The notes: generated by a model not told the origin, from the sequence alone. Counted from the stretch's first letter, positions 8,696 through 18,747 are shown. The stretch: 64,000 bases of DNA from Micromonospora sp. FIMYZ51 (GCF_038246755.1 NZ_CP134706.1:62001-126000), one strand, 5' to 3'. A program made the numbers and translations.

Positions 8696-8886
8696 CGCAG
8701 GCGCACTGGTTCAAGAGCTCGAAGAGCGGACCGAACTGTGACAACTGCGTGGAGGTGGCCTACGTGACCGGGGCGATCGGAGTCCGGGACTCGAAAGACA
8801 AGACAGGTCCCGCTCTCGTTTTCGCCCCGGGTGACTGGCACGCCTTCGTCGCCAGCACTCGGAACGGCGCCTTCGGCCGGGGCTGA
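8659..8886 (+). CDS. DUF397 domain protein
   Basis: This protein of about 75 residues has the DUF397 signature: an opening like FRVDLTQAHWFKSSKSG, then NCVEVAY, then the region VRDSKDKTGPALVFAPGDW and an aromatic-rich end. It overlaps the end of the DUF5753 regulator gene by 37 bases. GTG 8659 has AGAGGAG five bases upstream; ATG 8665 is the alternative. DUF397 proteins act with the neighbouring helix-turn-helix protein, probably as an antagonist or toxin-antitoxin-like partner; that is family knowledge, not shown by this sequence. Confidence 0.9.
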   Translation: MEMAAQGFRVDLTQAHWFKSSKSGPNCDNCVEVAYVTGAIGVRDSKDKTGPALVFAPGDWHAFVASTRNGAFGRG

Positions 8887-8910
8887 CCCACCCCCGGGAC
8901 AGTGCTGACG

Positions 8911-8941
8911 GGTCCCCGTCCGGCGTGGCCGGGCGGGGACC
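8911..8941 (+). terminator. Hairpin after the DUF397 gene
   Basis: Arms of 13 bases (8912-8924 and 8928-8940) pair with one G-T mismatch around a three-base loop, 25 bases after the stop codon. Confidence 0.65.
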
Positions 8942-9059
8942 TCACGCATCAGCCGCCGGTTACCGTCGCCACAACGTGTCCGTCTCGTTGTACCTGTCGG
9001 TACGCGCTGGTCGACATCCCCCCGAGCAGGGCGGGTAACCGAGCGAGGCAGGCGAGACG

Positions 9060-9461
9060 ATGACGAGTATCGGGTCAGAGAACCTCACCAACGGGCCGGG
9101 CAAGCCGGAGCGGTTCGGCGGCAAGTACCGCGGTGCCCGCCGGGACACGGTGTTGACCGAGGTGGTGTCGACAGAAACCGAGGCCGGGCGGGACGGCGCG
9201 GTGGCAACCGAGCCGGCCGCGGCGCCGCTCACCCTGCCGTCGCTGGATCCCAACCCGCTCACCGAACCGTCGTTCCCGGCGTCCGGCTGGTCGACCGGGG
9301 ACAGCGAATCCCTGGTGGACCACCCGCTGTTGCGGGGCCTGATGATGGAGTTGCCGCCCAGGGGCAGCGTGCCGCCCCCGGGCTGGCTGGACCGCTGGTT
9401 CGAGGCGACCCGGGCGATCCTGGAACTGCTATACGTGCAGAGCGCTGGCCGAATGCGCTGA
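9060..9461 (+). CDS. Conserved hypothetical protein
   Basis: I do not recognise a family. The 133-residue protein has a basic N-terminal third, a long Pro/Ala/Ser-rich middle and a conserved-looking C-terminal amphipathic stretch (GWLDRWFEATRAILELLY). No signal peptide or membrane helix is present. The ATG at 9060 follows a purine-rich stretch (GAGGCAGGCGAGACG). Its 3' end overlaps by 33 bases the 3' end of the convergent membrane protein gene, which is unusual but tolerable for both. Confidence 0.6.
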   Translation: MTSIGSENLTNGPGKPERFGGKYRGARRDTVLTEVVSTETEAGRDGAVATEPAAAPLTLPSLDPNPLTEPSFPASGWSTGDSESLVDHPLLRGLMMELPPRGSVPPPGWLDRWFEATRAILELLYVQSAGRMR

Positions 9462-10031
9462 GGCCGTGGCCCGCTCCGGCATGGCCCGCTCGGCGAGCCG
9501 GTTGTGACGCAGCGCGTGCCGTACGCCGATGGCCGCGACGCCAAGCGCCGCGATGGTGGTGGCGGGCCCGGTCGCACCGGGTCCGAGGAGTTGGCTGGCA
9601 CCGCTCGCCGTGATCAGGGCCGGGACCAGGGCCAACCCGGTCACCTGCAACGGCAGCCCGATCAGTGGGTGCGCGGCGGCGGCCCGCAACCCGTGCGGAG
9701 CCGGTGTCCGGGCGGCGACGGCCAGGGCGCCCGCTCCGGCCCGCAGCCGGCGCAACCGGCGTACCGTGCAGACCGCCACCACAAGCGCCGGGATCGCGGC
9801 CAGCGCGAGCCCGCCAGCGGCCCGGTCGGCCATGGTCGCACCGGCGGTGGCCAGGCCAGCGATCGGCAGAGCCACCGTCAGACCGAGCCCGGCCAGGGTC
9901 AGCGCGAGCAGCCAGCCGGCGTGCCGGCGGAGCCCGCGGGCGTGGGTCAGCCGGGGCAACCCGTCGGCGAGGTAGCCGGCGAACCACCAGACGGCGGCGA
10001 CCGGGAGCAGGAGGGCGAGATGGCTCTGCAT
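9429..10031 (-). CDS. Hypothetical integral membrane protein
   Basis: This 200-residue protein carries about four to five hydrophobic segments, among them LLLPVAAVWWFAGYLA near the N-terminus, WLLALTLAGLGLTVALPIAG, LALAAIPALVVAVCTV and IGLPLQVTGLALVPALIT, separated by Arg-rich loops. No enzymatic motif is visible and I do not recognise the family. GAGGGAC lies directly before the ATG at 10031. Its end overlaps the end of the convergent hypothetical gene by 33 bases. Confidence 0.65.
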   Translation of the reverse strand: MQSHLALLLPVAAVWWFAGYLADGLPRLTHARGLRRHAGWLLALTLAGLGLTVALPIAGLATAGATMADRAAGGLALAAIPALVVAVCTVRRLRRLRAGAGALAVAARTPAPHGLRAAAAHPLIGLPLQVTGLALVPALITASGASQLLGPGATGPATTIAALGVAAIGVRHALRHNRLAERAMPERATASAHSASALHV

Positions 10032-10251
10032 GTCCCTCAGCCTTTCCCGGATTCCCCGTCAGCGAATCCGGGCCCGCCCCCGGTTCGCCCCGTACCCGTC
10101 CCCGTAGGGGAATCATCGCGCCAGTGTGATGGGGAATCCGACATGTTTATCTGCCTCCGTACCCCGAACTACCCTCACGTAGATCGGCATTTATCGATCA
10201 ACTTGCCACGAGCAGGTGGACGATCCGTGCTGGTCGGAGGGAGGTAGGAAG

Positions 10252-12126
10252 ATGGTTCTTCCACACAGGTCCGTTTTCGTCGGGTTGGCCGCGCTGGCCA
10301 TGGTGGCGGCGGCGACACCGGCGATGGCCGCCGAGCCGGTCGGCACCATCCGCAGTGCCGGCGGCGCCACAGCGGTCGAAGGCAGCTACATCGTCGTGTT
10401 CAAGGAGAACGAGGTCGGTCGCAGCGCGGTGGGGTCCTCGGTGGACCGGCTGCTGCGTCGGCACGGCGGCACCACTGCCCGGACGTACAGCGCGGCCGTG
10501 CGCGGTGCCGAACTGCGGGTCAGCGCCAAGGCCGCAGCCCGGATCGCCGCCGACCCCGCGGTGGCGTACGTCGAGCAGAACCACACCGTCTCGATCAGCG
10601 GAACCCAGACGAACCCCCCGTCCTGGGGCCTGGACCGGATCGATCAGCGCAACCTGCCGTTGAACAGCTCCTACACCTACCCCAACACCGCCTCGAACGT
10701 GACGTCGTACGTCATCGACACCGGCATCCGGATCACCCACTCGGACTTCGGCGGCCGGGCGACCTGGGGCACCAACACGGTCGACTCCAACAACACCGAC
10801 TGCAACGGTCACGGCACCCACGTCGCCGGCACGGTCGGTGGCTCGGCGTACGGCGTGGCCAAGGCCACCCGGTTGGTCGCGGTCAAGGTGCTCAACTGCT
10901 CCGGCAGCGGCACCAACGCCGGGGTCATCGCCGGCATCGACTGGGTCACCGCGAACGCGGTCAAGCCCGCCGTGGCCAACATGAGCCTCGGCGGCGGGGC
11001 GAGCACGGCCACCGACAACGCGGTGATCAACTCGATCAACTCCGGGGTGACGTACGCGGTGGCCGCCGGCAACGGCAACGCGCTCGGTCAGCGGCAGAAC
11101 GCCTGCAACTACTCGCCCGCCCGGGCCGAGCCGGCGATCACCGTCGGTGCCACTCAGAACAACGACGCCGCCGCGAGCTTCTCGAACTTCGGCACCTGCG
11201 TGGACATCCTCGCGCCGGGGGTGAGCATCACCTCGGCCTGGCACACCAACGACACCGCCACGAACAGCATCAGCGGCACCTCGATGGCCTCGCCGCACGT
11301 GGCCGGTGCGGCGGCGCTGGTGCTCTCGGCCAACCCGTCGTGGACCCCGCTACAGGTCCGCAACTACCTGGTCGACAACGCCACCCCGAACGTGATCAGC
11401 AACGTGGGCACCGGCACCCCGAACCGGCTGCTCTACGTGGTCAACGGTGACACGCCGCCGCCGACCAACGACTTCTCGGTCTCGGTGTCGCCGACCGCCG
11501 GCTCCACCGCGCCGGGCGGGTCGGTGACCGCGACCGTGGCCACCGCCACCACCAACGGCTCCGCCCAGTCGGTGAGCCTCTCGGCCAGCGGCCTGCCGTC
11601 CGGGGCGACCGCCTCGTTCAGCCCGGCCACGGTCACCTCGGGCGGTTCGTCGACGCTTACCATCAGCACCTCGGGCAGCACCCCGGCCGGCACGTACCCG
11701 GTGACGGTGACCGGCAGCGCGGCCTCCGGCACGAAGACCGCGACCTACTCGCTGACGGTGACCGGCAGCGGCAGCGGTGGTTGCTCCGGCAGCAACGGCA
11801 CCGACGTGTCGATCCCGGACGCCGGCTCGGCGGTGACCAGCTCGATCACCATCTCCGGCTGCAACCGCAACGCCTCGTCGAGTTCGACGGTGGCGGTGAA
11901 CATCGTGCACACCTACCGTGGTGACCTGGTCATCGACCTGCTCGCCCCGGACGGGTCGTCGTACCGGCTGAAGAACAGCAGCATCTTCGACGGCACGGAC
12001 AACGTGAACGCCACCTACACGGTGAACCTCTCCAGCGAGGCGGCGAACGGCACCTGGCGGCTCCAGGTGCGCGACGTCTACAGCGGTGACACCGGCTACC
12101 TCAACACCTGGACGCTTACCCTCTGA
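10252..12126 (+). CDS. Secreted subtilisin-like serine protease (S8) with P-domain
   Basis: This 624-residue secreted protease has a Sec signal peptide (about residues 1-27, ending AMAAE), an inhibitor I9 propeptide (about 40-115), a subtilase catalytic domain (about 125-395), an Ig-like linker domain and a C-terminal P/Homo B-type domain (about 525-624). The catalytic triad is visible: Asp near 156 (VIDTGI), His near 187 (NGHGTHVAG) and Ser near 344 ([11 protein letters not shown]). The order resembles proteinase K-like enzymes of actinobacteria. The ATG at 10252 follows GGGAGGTAGGAAG. The protease is exported as a zymogen and would need autoprocessing. The gene stands alone and ends in a strong hairpin. 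Confidence 0.95.
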   Translation: MVLPHRSVFVGLAALAMVAAATPAMAAEPVGTIRSAGGATAVEGSYIVVFKENEVGRSAVGSSVDRLLRRHGGTTARTYSAAVRGAELRVSAKAAARIAADPAVAYVEQNHTVSISGTQTNPPSWGLDRIDQRNLPLNSSYTYPNTASNVTSYVIDTGIRITHSDFGGRATWGTNTVDSNNTDCNGHGTHVAGTVGGSAYGVAKATRLVAVKVLNCSGSGTNAGVIAGIDWVTANAVKPAVANMSLGGGASTATDNAVINSINSGVTYAVAAGNGNALGQRQNACNYSPARAEPAITVGATQNNDAAASFSNFGTCVDILAPGVSITSAWHTNDTATNSISGTSMASPHVAGAAALVLSANPSWTPLQVRNYLVDNATPNVISNVGTGTPNRLLYVVNGDTPPPTNDFSVSVSPTAGSTAPGGSVTATVATATTNGSAQSVSLSASGLPSGATASFSPATVTSGGSSTLTISTSGSTPAGTYPVTVTGSAASGTKTATYSLTVTGSGSGGCSGSNGTDVSIPDAGSAVTSSITISGCNRNASSSSTVAVNIVHTYRGDLVIDLLAPDGSSYRLKNSSIFDGTDNVNATYTVNLSSEAANGTWRLQVRDVYSGDTGYLNTWTLTL

Positions 12127-12138
12127 CGTAGGCGACGG

Positions 12139-12170
12139 CGACGGGCCCCGGGAAATCCCGGGGCCCGTCG
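12139..12170. terminator. Strong terminator after the subtilase gene
   Basis: A 14-base perfect stem (GACGGGCCCCGGG against CCCGGGGCCCGTC at its core) with an AAAT loop lies 12 bases after the protease stop codon. It also faces the end of the minus-strand glycosyltransferase gene and may work both ways. Confidence 0.8.
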
Positions 12171-12221
12171 TCGATCAGCGCGTTGGCCGTGGCGTCATCC
12201 GGATCGTCATGCGCGACCCCG

Positions 12222-13019
12222 TCAGACCGCGAACTCCGCCGGCCGCTCGGTGGCCGGCACCGGCGGCCGGGCCTTCCACAGCCCGGTCTTCTGCGCGAAC
12301 AACCGGGCGAGGTACGCCGGGTTGAGGATCACGTAGCGCCGCCACAGCCGCTTGGGTTCCAACCCGAGCCGCCAGAACCACTCCAGCCCGGCCCGCTGCA
12401 TCCACGGTGGCGGCTGGCGCAGCAGCCCGGCGTGGTAGTCGAAGGCGGCACCGACCGCCATCAGCGGCATGTCCAGCAGCGGTCGCATCGCGTACGCGAA
12501 GACCTCCTGGCGGGGGCAGCCCAGCCCGACCAGGACGAGCCGGGCACCGCTGGCCTTGATCCGGTCGGCGATCTCGACATCCTCGCCGGGCCGTACGGCG
12601 CGGAACTTCGACGGCTCGATCCCGGCGATCTTGAGGGCCGGGAACATCCGCTCCAGCGCCGGAATCAGCCGGGCCAGGGTCTCCTCGGTCGAGCCGTACA
12701 GGTAGACCGGCAGCCCTTCGTCGGCGAAGCGGGAGAGCACGTGCAGGGTAAGCGTGGGCCCGTAGACCCGATCGTTGAGCCCGGCGCCGTGCAGCAGGTT
12801 CAACGCCCAGCGCACCGGCTGACCGTCCGGGGTGACCACGTCGAAGGAGTTGAGCCGGGCGTTGTGCGCCCGATCCAGCACCCCGGTCATCACGCCGTGC
12901 ACGGCGAGCGCGGTCAGCGCCAGCGGCCGGCGCTCCTGCGCGGCGGCCACCACCTGCTCGGTGGCCTCCGCATAGTCGGTGGCGTCGACCAGGACGCCGA
13001 GGACATTCCGCTTTCTCAC
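12222..13019 (-). CDS. WecB/TagA/CpsF family glycosyltransferase
   Basis: This protein of about 265 residues belongs to the WecB/TagA/CpsF family (GT26), which transfers N-acetylmannosamine(uronic acid) or similar sugars onto a lipid-linked acceptor for surface polysaccharides. Family features are the conserved opening [12 protein letters not shown], the central [11 protein letters not shown], the glycine-rich [11 protein letters not shown] and [16 protein letters not shown] 13019 overlaps the epimerase stop codon as GTGA, a coupling arrangement; an in-frame GTG at 13034 would add five residues. With the epimerase it probably supplies and transfers an unusual sugar to an envelope glycan (inference). 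Confidence 0.88.
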   Translation of the reverse strand: MRKRNVLGVLVDATDYAEATEQVVAAAQERRPLALTALAVHGVMTGVLDRAHNARLNSFDVVTPDGQPVRWALNLLHGAGLNDRVYGPTLTLHVLSRFADEGLPVYLYGSTEETLARLIPALERMFPALKIAGIEPSKFRAVRPGEDVEIADRIKASGARLVLVGLGCPRQEVFAYAMRPLLDMPLMAVGAAFDYHAGLLRQPPPWMQRAGLEWFWRLGLEPKRLWRRYVILNPAYLARLFAQKTGLWKARPPVPATERPAEFAV

Positions 13020-14089
13020 GCTGCCGGCACCCACTTGTCCATGTTGGCCTCGTAGATCTCACGCATGATCATTGGTACGTCGTAGACCTGCTTCCAGTCC
13101 GGGTAGTCGGCCTGGAACGCCTCGTTGGAACCGATCCACCACTTGTGGTCACCGATCCGGTTGGCGGCCACGTACTCGGTCACCATCTCCTGCCCGGTGA
13201 TCTGCTCGGCCAGTGCGAACGCCTCCCGGTTGGAGGTGTTCGAGTGCCGGCCGCCACCGAGGTTGTAGACCGCCGCCGAGCGCGGGTTGCGGAAGAACGC
13301 CTCGAACGCGGAGACCACGTCCGAGCTGTGGATCGCGTCCCGGACCTGCTTGCCCTGGTATCCGAAGATCTTGTACGTCCGGCGTTCCATGTTGGCCCGC
13401 ATCACGTAACCGAGGAAGCCGTGCAGCTCGGTCGCCGAGTGCGCCGGCCCGGTGAGCGTCCCGCCCCGGAAGCAGGCCGTCCGCATGTCGAAGTACCGAC
13501 CGTACTCCTGCACCATCACGTCGGCGGCGACCTTGGAGGCGCCGAAGATCGAATGCAGGCAGGCGTCGATCGACATGTCCTCGCGGATGCCCTGCTCGTA
13601 CGGGTGGCCCGGCTCGATCTCCCACCGGGTCTCCAGCTCGACCAGGGGCAGGCTGTTCGGCCGGTCGCCGTAGACCTTGTTTGTGGAGCAGTGGATGACC
13701 GCTGCCTCGATGCAGTGCTCGCGGACGTTCTGTAGGACGTTGAGGGTGCCGGCGGCGTTCACGTCGAAATCGGTGAACGGGTCCCGGACCGCCCAGTCGT
13801 GCGAGGGCTGCGCGGCGGTGTGGATCACCACGGCGACGTCCCGGCCGTACCGCTTGAACAGCGCGCCGAGCGCGGCCCGGTCGCGGATGTCGATGCTGTG
13901 ATGCGAGTACGCCCCGCCCAGCTCGTCGGTCAGCCGGCGGACGTTCCACGCGGTGGACGCCTCCTCGCCGAAGAACTCCTGCCGCATGTCGTTGTCGATG
14001 CCGACGACGTCCAGGCCGAGGCCGGCGAAGTGCCGGACCGCCTCGGAGCCGATCAGCCCGCCCGAACCGGTCACGAACGCGACACTCAC
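13016..14089 (-). CDS. NAD-dependent sugar-nucleotide epimerase/dehydratase
   Basis: This 357-residue short-chain dehydrogenase of the extended type has the Rossmann motif [10 protein letters not shown] near the N-terminus, the acidic NAD ribose-binding residue in VVGIDNDM, and a catalytic-type pair in which CSTNKVYG is followed by a tyrosine motif region (HPYEQGI). Such enzymes epimerise or dehydrate nucleotide sugars; an exact substrate cannot be read. GTG 14089 has AGGAG six bases upstream, and the longer frame to 14242 would run into tRNA-Leu, so the short start is right. Its stop codon overlaps the start of the glycosyltransferase, so the two form an operon. Confidence 0.88.
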   Translation of the reverse strand: MSVAFVTGSGGLIGSEAVRHFAGLGLDVVGIDNDMRQEFFGEEASTAWNVRRLTDELGGAYSHHSIDIRDRAALGALFKRYGRDVAVVIHTAAQPSHDWAVRDPFTDFDVNAAGTLNVLQNVREHCIEAAVIHCSTNKVYGDRPNSLPLVELETRWEIEPGHPYEQGIREDMSIDACLHSIFGASKVAADVMVQEYGRYFDMRTACFRGGTLTGPAHSATELHGFLGYVMRANMERRTYKIFGYQGKQVRDAIHSSDVVSAFEAFFRNPRSAAVYNLGGGRHSNTSNREAFALAEQITGQEMVTEYVAANRIGDHKWWIGSNEAFQADYPDWKQVYDVPMIMREIYEANMDKWVPAA

Positions 14090-14162
14090 GAGCCACTCCT
14101 GGTGCGTCGGAGGCAGAAACCATCGGAGCATAGCGTGACGTCCGGAACGCCCCGATACGGAG

Positions 14163-14192
14163 CGAGGGCCCCGCGTTGTCGCGGAGCCCTCG
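14163..14192 (-). terminator. Terminator of tRNA-Leu
   Basis: Thirteen-base arms (14163-14175 and 14180-14192) pair with one mismatch around a four-base loop, five bases beyond the CCA end of the tRNA. It separates the tRNA from the epimerase operon on the same strand. Confidence 0.75.
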
Positions 14193-14196
14193 GCTG

Positions 14197-14282
14197 TGGT
14201 GGGGAAGGGGGGAGTTGAACCCCCACGCCCTTTCGGGCACACGGACCTGAACCGTGCGCGTCTGCCATTCCGCCACTTCCCC
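14197..14282 (-). tRNA. tRNA-Leu (anticodon CAG)
   Basis: A complete class II tRNA folds on the minus strand. The acceptor stem GGGGAAG pairs with CTTCCCC, the anticodon arm CACGG-TTCAGGT-CCGTG carries CAG, a long variable arm (TGCCCGAAAGGGCG) is typical of leucine tRNAs, and the T arm is GGGGGTTCAACTCCCCC. The discriminator base is A and CCA is encoded (14197-14199). Confidence 0.97.
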
Positions 14283-14536
14283 GTGGCTTGACCCTGGACA
14301 GCGTAGCCAGTGCCGAATCCGCTGTTGCCAGCGGGCCTCGGCCATATTACGCGGCCCTGGTCATCGCCGCGAATGGCATTCGCTGCGGGCAGCGGTTACC
14401 GTTCGTGGCGGACGAAAGAGTAGCACGAGGATCGCCAACCCATCCGAACGGGCAGTGGCCTGCCGGCAGAGCGGCGTGTGAGCTGCGTGCGCTCTGGGCG
14501 GATACCATCATGTCCTCGGGACCCGAGGAGGAGCCG

Positions 14537-15298
14537 GTGAGCGTGCTGCAACGCTTCGAGAAGCGTCTGGAAGGCCTGGTCGAAGGGGCATTCGCCAAGG
14601 TCTTCAAGGGGGTGGTGCACCCCGTGGAGATCCTCAACGCCATGCAGCGGGAGGCCGAGGCGCACAAGGCCATCCTGGCCGGTGGGCGCACGTTGGTGCC
14701 CAACCGCTACGTGATCGATCTCTCGCCGTACGACCACAGTCGGCTGGCGCCGTACGCCGCCGCGCTGGCCCAGGAACTGGCCCAGTCGCAGGCGGAGTTC
14801 ATCGGCGAGCAGGCCTGGACGGTCTACGGCGACGTGATCGTCGAGATCGAGCGCGGCGAAGGGCTGGACACCGGCATGTTCCGGGTCACCGCCGAGGTCT
14901 ACACCGGCGGCGAGGTCGCCCCGGTCTCGGCGCCCGGTTACGACGCCGGCCCGCCCGGCTACCCCGCTTACGAGCAGGGCGGCGGTTACGGCCCCCCGCC
15001 GGGGCACGGTGGCGGACGTAACATCCGGCTGGTTTCCGGCGACGGTCGCACCTATCCACTGCAAATGGGCTCGACCGTGATCGGTCGAGGTGACCAGGCC
15101 AACCTGCGTCTGCCGGATGTCGGCATCTCCCGCCGGCACGCCCGGCTGGACTTCGACGGCGGCCAGGTGGTGCTCACCGATCTCGGTTCGACAAACGGCA
15201 CGATGGTCAACGGTCAGCGGGTCTCCGCCGTGGCGCTGAACCCCGGCGACATGATCCAGCTCGGCACCACCACCCTGACCTTCCGCGTGGACGGCTGA
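14537..15298 (+). CDS. fhaA: FHA domain protein FhaA (DUF3662 plus FHA)
   Basis: This 253-residue protein opens the growth-control operon. Residues 1-115 form the DUF3662 domain (VLQRFEKRLEGLVEGAF at the start), a Gly/Pro/Tyr-rich linker follows, and residues about 165-250 form an FHA domain with the phosphothreonine-binding residues in VIGRGDQANLRL, ISRRHARL and LGSTNGTMVN. In mycobacteria the homologue binds phosphorylated MviN/FhaA partners and links Ser/Thr kinases to peptidoglycan synthesis. GTG 14537 has GGAGGAG at 14527-14533; the frame is open from 14288 but without a site. It is followed six bases later by fhaB. Confidence 0.95.
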   Translation: MSVLQRFEKRLEGLVEGAFAKVFKGVVHPVEILNAMQREAEAHKAILAGGRTLVPNRYVIDLSPYDHSRLAPYAAALAQELAQSQAEFIGEQAWTVYGDVIVEIERGEGLDTGMFRVTAEVYTGGEVAPVSAPGYDAGPPGYPAYEQGGGYGPPPGHGGGRNIRLVSGDGRTYPLQMGSTVIGRGDQANLRLPDVGISRRHARLDFDGGQVVLTDLGSTNGTMVNGQRVSAVALNPGDMIQLGTTTLTFRVDG

Positions 15299-15304
15299 TC
15301 CGCC

Positions 15305-15793
15305 TTGCCGGAGCTCGTCATCACCGTCGCCCGGTTCGGGTTCCTCATCCTGCTGTGGATCTTCGTGTTCACGGTGGTCGGTGTCATCCGTCGGGACCTC
15401 TTCGCGGGGGCCCGGTCGGGTCGGCTGGTGGCCGCGCCCCGGGCGGTGGGCGCGTCGACCGGCCAGGCGACGGCGAAGCCGGCGAAAGTGAAGCGGGGTC
15501 GGGCGGCCCACCAGCTGGTGGTGACCGCAGGGCAACTCGCCGGCACCCGGATCACCCTGGGTGAGGCTCAGATAACCATCGGTCGGGCCGAGGACTCCAC
15601 GCTCGTCATCACCGACGACTATGCCTCGGCGCGACACGCCCGGCTCGTGCCGCGCGACGGACAATGGTTCGTCGAGGACCTCGGTTCGACTAACGGGACG
15701 TACCTGGATCGCGCTAAGGTCACCGGACCGACCCCCGTTCCCCTCGGCGTGCCGATCCGGATCGGCCGCACCTCTCTCGAATTACGGCCATGA
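15305..15793 (+). CDS. fhaB: FHA domain membrane protein FhaB (FipA-like)
   Basis: This 162-residue protein has one N-terminal membrane helix (LVITVARFGFLILLWIFVFT) and a C-terminal FHA domain (about residues 70-160) with ITIGRAEDSTLVI, SARHARLVP and LGSTNGTYLD. The start is a TTG at 15305, six bases after the fhaA stop codon; no better in-frame start gives the whole helix. The stop overlaps the pstP start as ATGA, so translation is coupled. FhaB binds phosphothreonine on partners of the kinases encoded downstream and sits at the division site in mycobacteria (family knowledge). Confidence 0.95.
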   Translation: MPELVITVARFGFLILLWIFVFTVVGVIRRDLFAGARSGRLVAAPRAVGASTGQATAKPAKVKRGRAAHQLVVTAGQLAGTRITLGEAQITIGRAEDSTLVITDDYASARHARLVPRDGQWFVEDLGSTNGTYLDRAKVTGPTPVPLGVPIRIGRTSLELRP

Positions 15794-17229
15794 CTCTGAC
15801 CCTGCGCTATGCGGCCCACAGCGACCGCGGTCTGATCCGAGACGGTAATCAGGATTCCGTCTACGCCGGACCGCGGCTACTCGCCGTTGCCGACGGCATG
15901 GGCGGCATGGCCGCCGGTGACGTCGCCAGCAACATTGTCATCGGTGCCATGGCGCCGTTGGACGAGGATGTCCCCGGTGACGCCCTGGTCGACGCGCTCC
16001 GCTCCGCGGTAGGCACCGCCAATCAGCAGCTCCGCGAGACCGTGGACGCCAACCCGCAGCTGGAGGGGATGGGCACCACGCTCACCGCGACCCTCTTCTC
16101 CGGCAGCAAGCTGGGCATGGTCCACATCGGCGACTCGCGGGCCTACCTGCTGCGCGACGGCGAGTTCGCGCAGATCACCAAGGACGACACATACGTCCAG
16201 ATGCTTGTGGACGAGGGCCGGATCAGCCCGGAGGAGGCGAGCAGTCACCCGCAGCGCTCGCTGCTCACCCGGGCGCTGGACGGCCGCGACATCGACCCGG
16301 AGTACTCGGTCCGCCAGGTGTTGACCGGCGACCGATACCTGATCTGTTCCGACGGCCTCTCCGGCGTGGTCAGCGCGGAAACCATCGCCGAGACCATGCG
16401 CGAGTACGCCGACCCGCAGCAGTGCGTCGAGCGGCTGGTCCAGCTCGCCCTGCGCGGCGGTGGCCCGGACAACATCACCGTGATCATCGCGGACGCCACC
16501 GACCGTGACATCGTCGAGGCGGCCCCGATCGTCGGAGGTGCGGCGGCGCGCGACCGGGGGATGGCGACCTCGGCCGACGTCTCCACGCCGGCTGCCCGGG
16601 CCTCGGCGCTCTCCGCGCCCCGCCCGGCCACCCCGGAGGAGCCGCCGGCGAGCGACGACGAGCCGGAGGCCCGCCGTCGCCCGCTGCGCGCCCTCGCGAT
16701 GACCACGGCCCTGATGCTCCTCGTCGGTGGTGGCGTCTTCGCCGGCTGGACCTACACCCAACGGCAGTACTACGTCGGTGCGACGGAGGACGGCCAGGTC
16801 GCCGTGTTCCGTGGGATCCAGGGCCAGATCGCCGGCATGGACCTCTCCACCGTCCACTCCAAGAGCACCGCCGACCTGGACGACCTCACCCTCGCCGCGC
16901 AGGAGCAGGTCAAGCAGGGCATCCCGGCCAAGAGTGAGCCGGACGCGGAACGCCGGCTGGCGGAACTGACGATGGACACCCCGACCAACGTCAACCTCAA
17001 GCCGATCTGCCCGCCGACCCCGACCCCGACGCCGAGTCCGAGCCTCAGCCCCACCGGGCAACTGCCCTCCCCGGCACCGACCGCCCCGGCCGGTTCGCCG
17101 ACGGCGGTGGGCAGCGGCGCACCGTCGCCCGGTGCGACGTTGGCGCCGCCGACGAGTACGCCGGACGCCCCGCCCGCCGACACCTTCACGCCCACGGTCG
17201 ACCCGGCGGCCTGCCGGTCGCCCGAATAG
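15790..17229 (+). CDS. pstP: PP2C-type Ser/Thr protein phosphatase PstP
   Basis: This 479-residue membrane phosphatase removes phosphate from targets of PknA and PknB. The PP2C domain fills residues 5-235, with metal-binding motifs GLIRDGNQDSVY, VADGMGGMAAGDVAS, HIGDSRAYLLRDG, CSDGLSGVV and GGGPDNITVIIAD. A membrane helix follows at about 301-322 (ALMLLVGGGVFAGWTY), then an outer domain and a Pro/Thr/Ser-rich tail. Its ATG overlaps the fhaB stop codon by four bases. The arrangement matches the conserved actinobacterial cluster in which phosphatase, wall synthases and kinases are made together. Confidence 0.97.
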   Translation: MTLTLRYAAHSDRGLIRDGNQDSVYAGPRLLAVADGMGGMAAGDVASNIVIGAMAPLDEDVPGDALVDALRSAVGTANQQLRETVDANPQLEGMGTTLTATLFSGSKLGMVHIGDSRAYLLRDGEFAQITKDDTYVQMLVDEGRISPEEASSHPQRSLLTRALDGRDIDPEYSVRQVLTGDRYLICSDGLSGVVSAETIAETMREYADPQQCVERLVQLALRGGGPDNITVIIADATDRDIVEAAPIVGGAAARDRGMATSADVSTPAARASALSAPRPATPEEPPASDDEPEARRRPLRALAMTTALMLLVGGGVFAGWTYTQRQYYVGATEDGQVAVFRGIQGQIAGMDLSTVHSKSTADLDDLTLAAQEQVKQGIPAKSEPDAERRLAELTMDTPTNVNLKPICPPTPTPTPSPSLSPTGQLPSPAPTAPAGSPTAVGSGAPSPGATLAPPTSTPDAPPADTFTPTVDPAACRSPE

Positions 17230-17256
17230 GCGCCGGCTACCGACCCGAGGACGATC

Positions 17257-18747
17257 GTGACCGCACCGGCCACCCCGGCAACCTCGCCCGCCACCGCGGG
17301 CGAGCGCCCCGGCGTACGCCTGGCCCGCTCCCGGCGTAACGCCGAGCTGTCGCTGTTGTTGCTGGCGATGGCCCTGGTCGCCGCGTACGGGGCGATGGTC
17401 GAGGCGAAGGTCCTGGACACGGTCACGCCCACCTTCTGGGTGCCGGCCGCCGCGCTGACCGGGGTGTTCCTCGGCATGCATCTGGTGATCCGCTTCCTGG
17501 CACCGTTCGCCGATCCGGCGCTGCTGCCGGCGGTGGCCCTGCTCAACGGGCTCGGTGTCGGCTTCCTGCACCGGCTGGACCTGGCCCGGGCGGCTCCCGA
17601 GGATCGGGTCGACCTGGCCACCTTCGCCGGCACCGGTGGCCGGCAACTGGCCTGGACGCTGGTCTCGGTGATCCTGGCCGCCGGGCTGCTCGTCCTGATG
17701 CGTGACCACCGGTCGATCTCCCGGTACGCGTACACGCTGGGTCTGGCGGGCATCGTGCTGGTGATGCTGCCGGCGGTGCTGCCGGCCAGCATCTCGGAGA
17801 TCAACGGCGCCAAGCTCTGGGTACGCATCGGCGGCTTCTCCATCCAGCCCGGTGAGTTCGCCAAGCTCGCCCTGCTGGTCTTCTTCGCCTACTACCTGGT
17901 CCGCAAGCGCGAGGTGCTGTCGCTGGCCAGTCACCGGTTCCTCGGCATCGACTTCCCGCGCGGGCGGGACCTCGGCCCGGTGCTGGTGGTCTGGGTGATC
18001 AGCCTGCTGGTCCTGATCTTCGAGAAGGACCTGGGCACCTCGCTGCTCTACTTCGGCATGTTCGTGGCCACTGTCTACATCGCCACCGAACGGGTCAGTT
18101 GGCTGCTCATCGGTCTGGTCCTCTTCTTCGGCGGCGCTTATCTCGCGTACGTGCTGGGTGAGGCGGTCGGTGGGCCGTTCGCGAACTTCTACCTGCGCGC
18201 GGAGATCTGGCTCGACCCGTTCGCCAAGCCGTACGACGAGGGCTACCAGTTGGTGCAGGGGCTGCTCGCGCTCGGCACCGGCGGGCTGTTCGGGGCGGGG
18301 CCGGGTGGTGGTCAGCCGCTGCTGCTGCCCGAGGTGCAGAACGACTTCATCTTCGCCGGTCTCGGTGAGGAGATCGGCCTCTTCGGTCTCTCCGCGCTGC
18401 TGGTGATCTACCTGCTGATCGTCGAGCGCGGGCTGCGGGCCGCCCTGGCGGTGCGCGACTCGTTCGGCAAGCTGCTCGCCGGTGGCCTGGCGTTCACCCT
18501 CGCGCTACAGGTCTTCGTGATCGTCGGCGGGATCAGCAAGCTGATCCCGCTCACCGGCCAGACCACGCCGTTCCTCTCCGCCGGTGGCTCGTCGCTGATG
18601 GCCAACTGGCTGCTCATCGCGGTGCTGCTGCGGGTCTCCGACGCCGGCCGGCGCCCGGTCACCGGCGTCGGCGGCAAGGTGAACCGGCCGGCCGGCGGTC
18701 CGCCCGAGCAGCTACACGGTGCCCCCACGGAGGTGATCAAGCCGTGA
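17257..18747 (+). CDS. rodA: FtsW/RodA/SpoVE family peptidoglycan glycosyltransferase
   Basis: This 496-residue SEDS protein polymerises glycan strands from lipid II. It has at least ten membrane helices; the family's conserved outer-loop residues appear in NGAKLWVRIGGFSIQPGEFAKLA and FEKDLGTSLLYFG, and the C-terminal signature GQTTPFLSAGGSSLMANW is intact. GTG 17257 has GAGG at 17247-17250. Its stop overlaps the pbpA start as GTGA, so this synthase and its cognate transpeptidase are translationally coupled. By position it is RodA, the elongation-type member, rather than the FtsW of the dcw cluster. Confidence 0.95.
   Translation: MTAPATPATSPATAGERPGVRLARSRRNAELSLLLLAMALVAAYGAMVEAKVLDTVTPTFWVPAAALTGVFLGMHLVIRFLAPFADPALLPAVALLNGLGVGFLHRLDLARAAPEDRVDLATFAGTGGRQLAWTLVSVILAAGLLVLMRDHRSISRYAYTLGLAGIVLVMLPAVLPASISEINGAKLWVRIGGFSIQPGEFAKLALLVFFAYYLVRKREVLSLASHRFLGIDFPRGRDLGPVLVVWVISLLVLIFEKDLGTSLLYFGMFVATVYIATERVSWLLIGLVLFFGGAYLAYVLGEAVGGPFANFYLRAEIWLDPFAKPYDEGYQLVQGLLALGTGGLFGAGPGGGQPLLLPEVQNDFIFAGLGEEIGLFGLSALLVIYLLIVERGLRAALAVRDSFGKLLAGGLAFTLALQVFVIVGGISKLIPLTGQTTPFLSAGGSSLMANWLLIAVLLRVSDAGRRPVTGVGGKVNRPAGGPPEQLHGAPTEVIKP

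Noticed and set aside
15877..17934. A 685-codon minus-strand open frame opposite pstP and rodA
   Set aside because: It is a high-GC shadow; the plus-strand genes have complete family motifs over the same bases.
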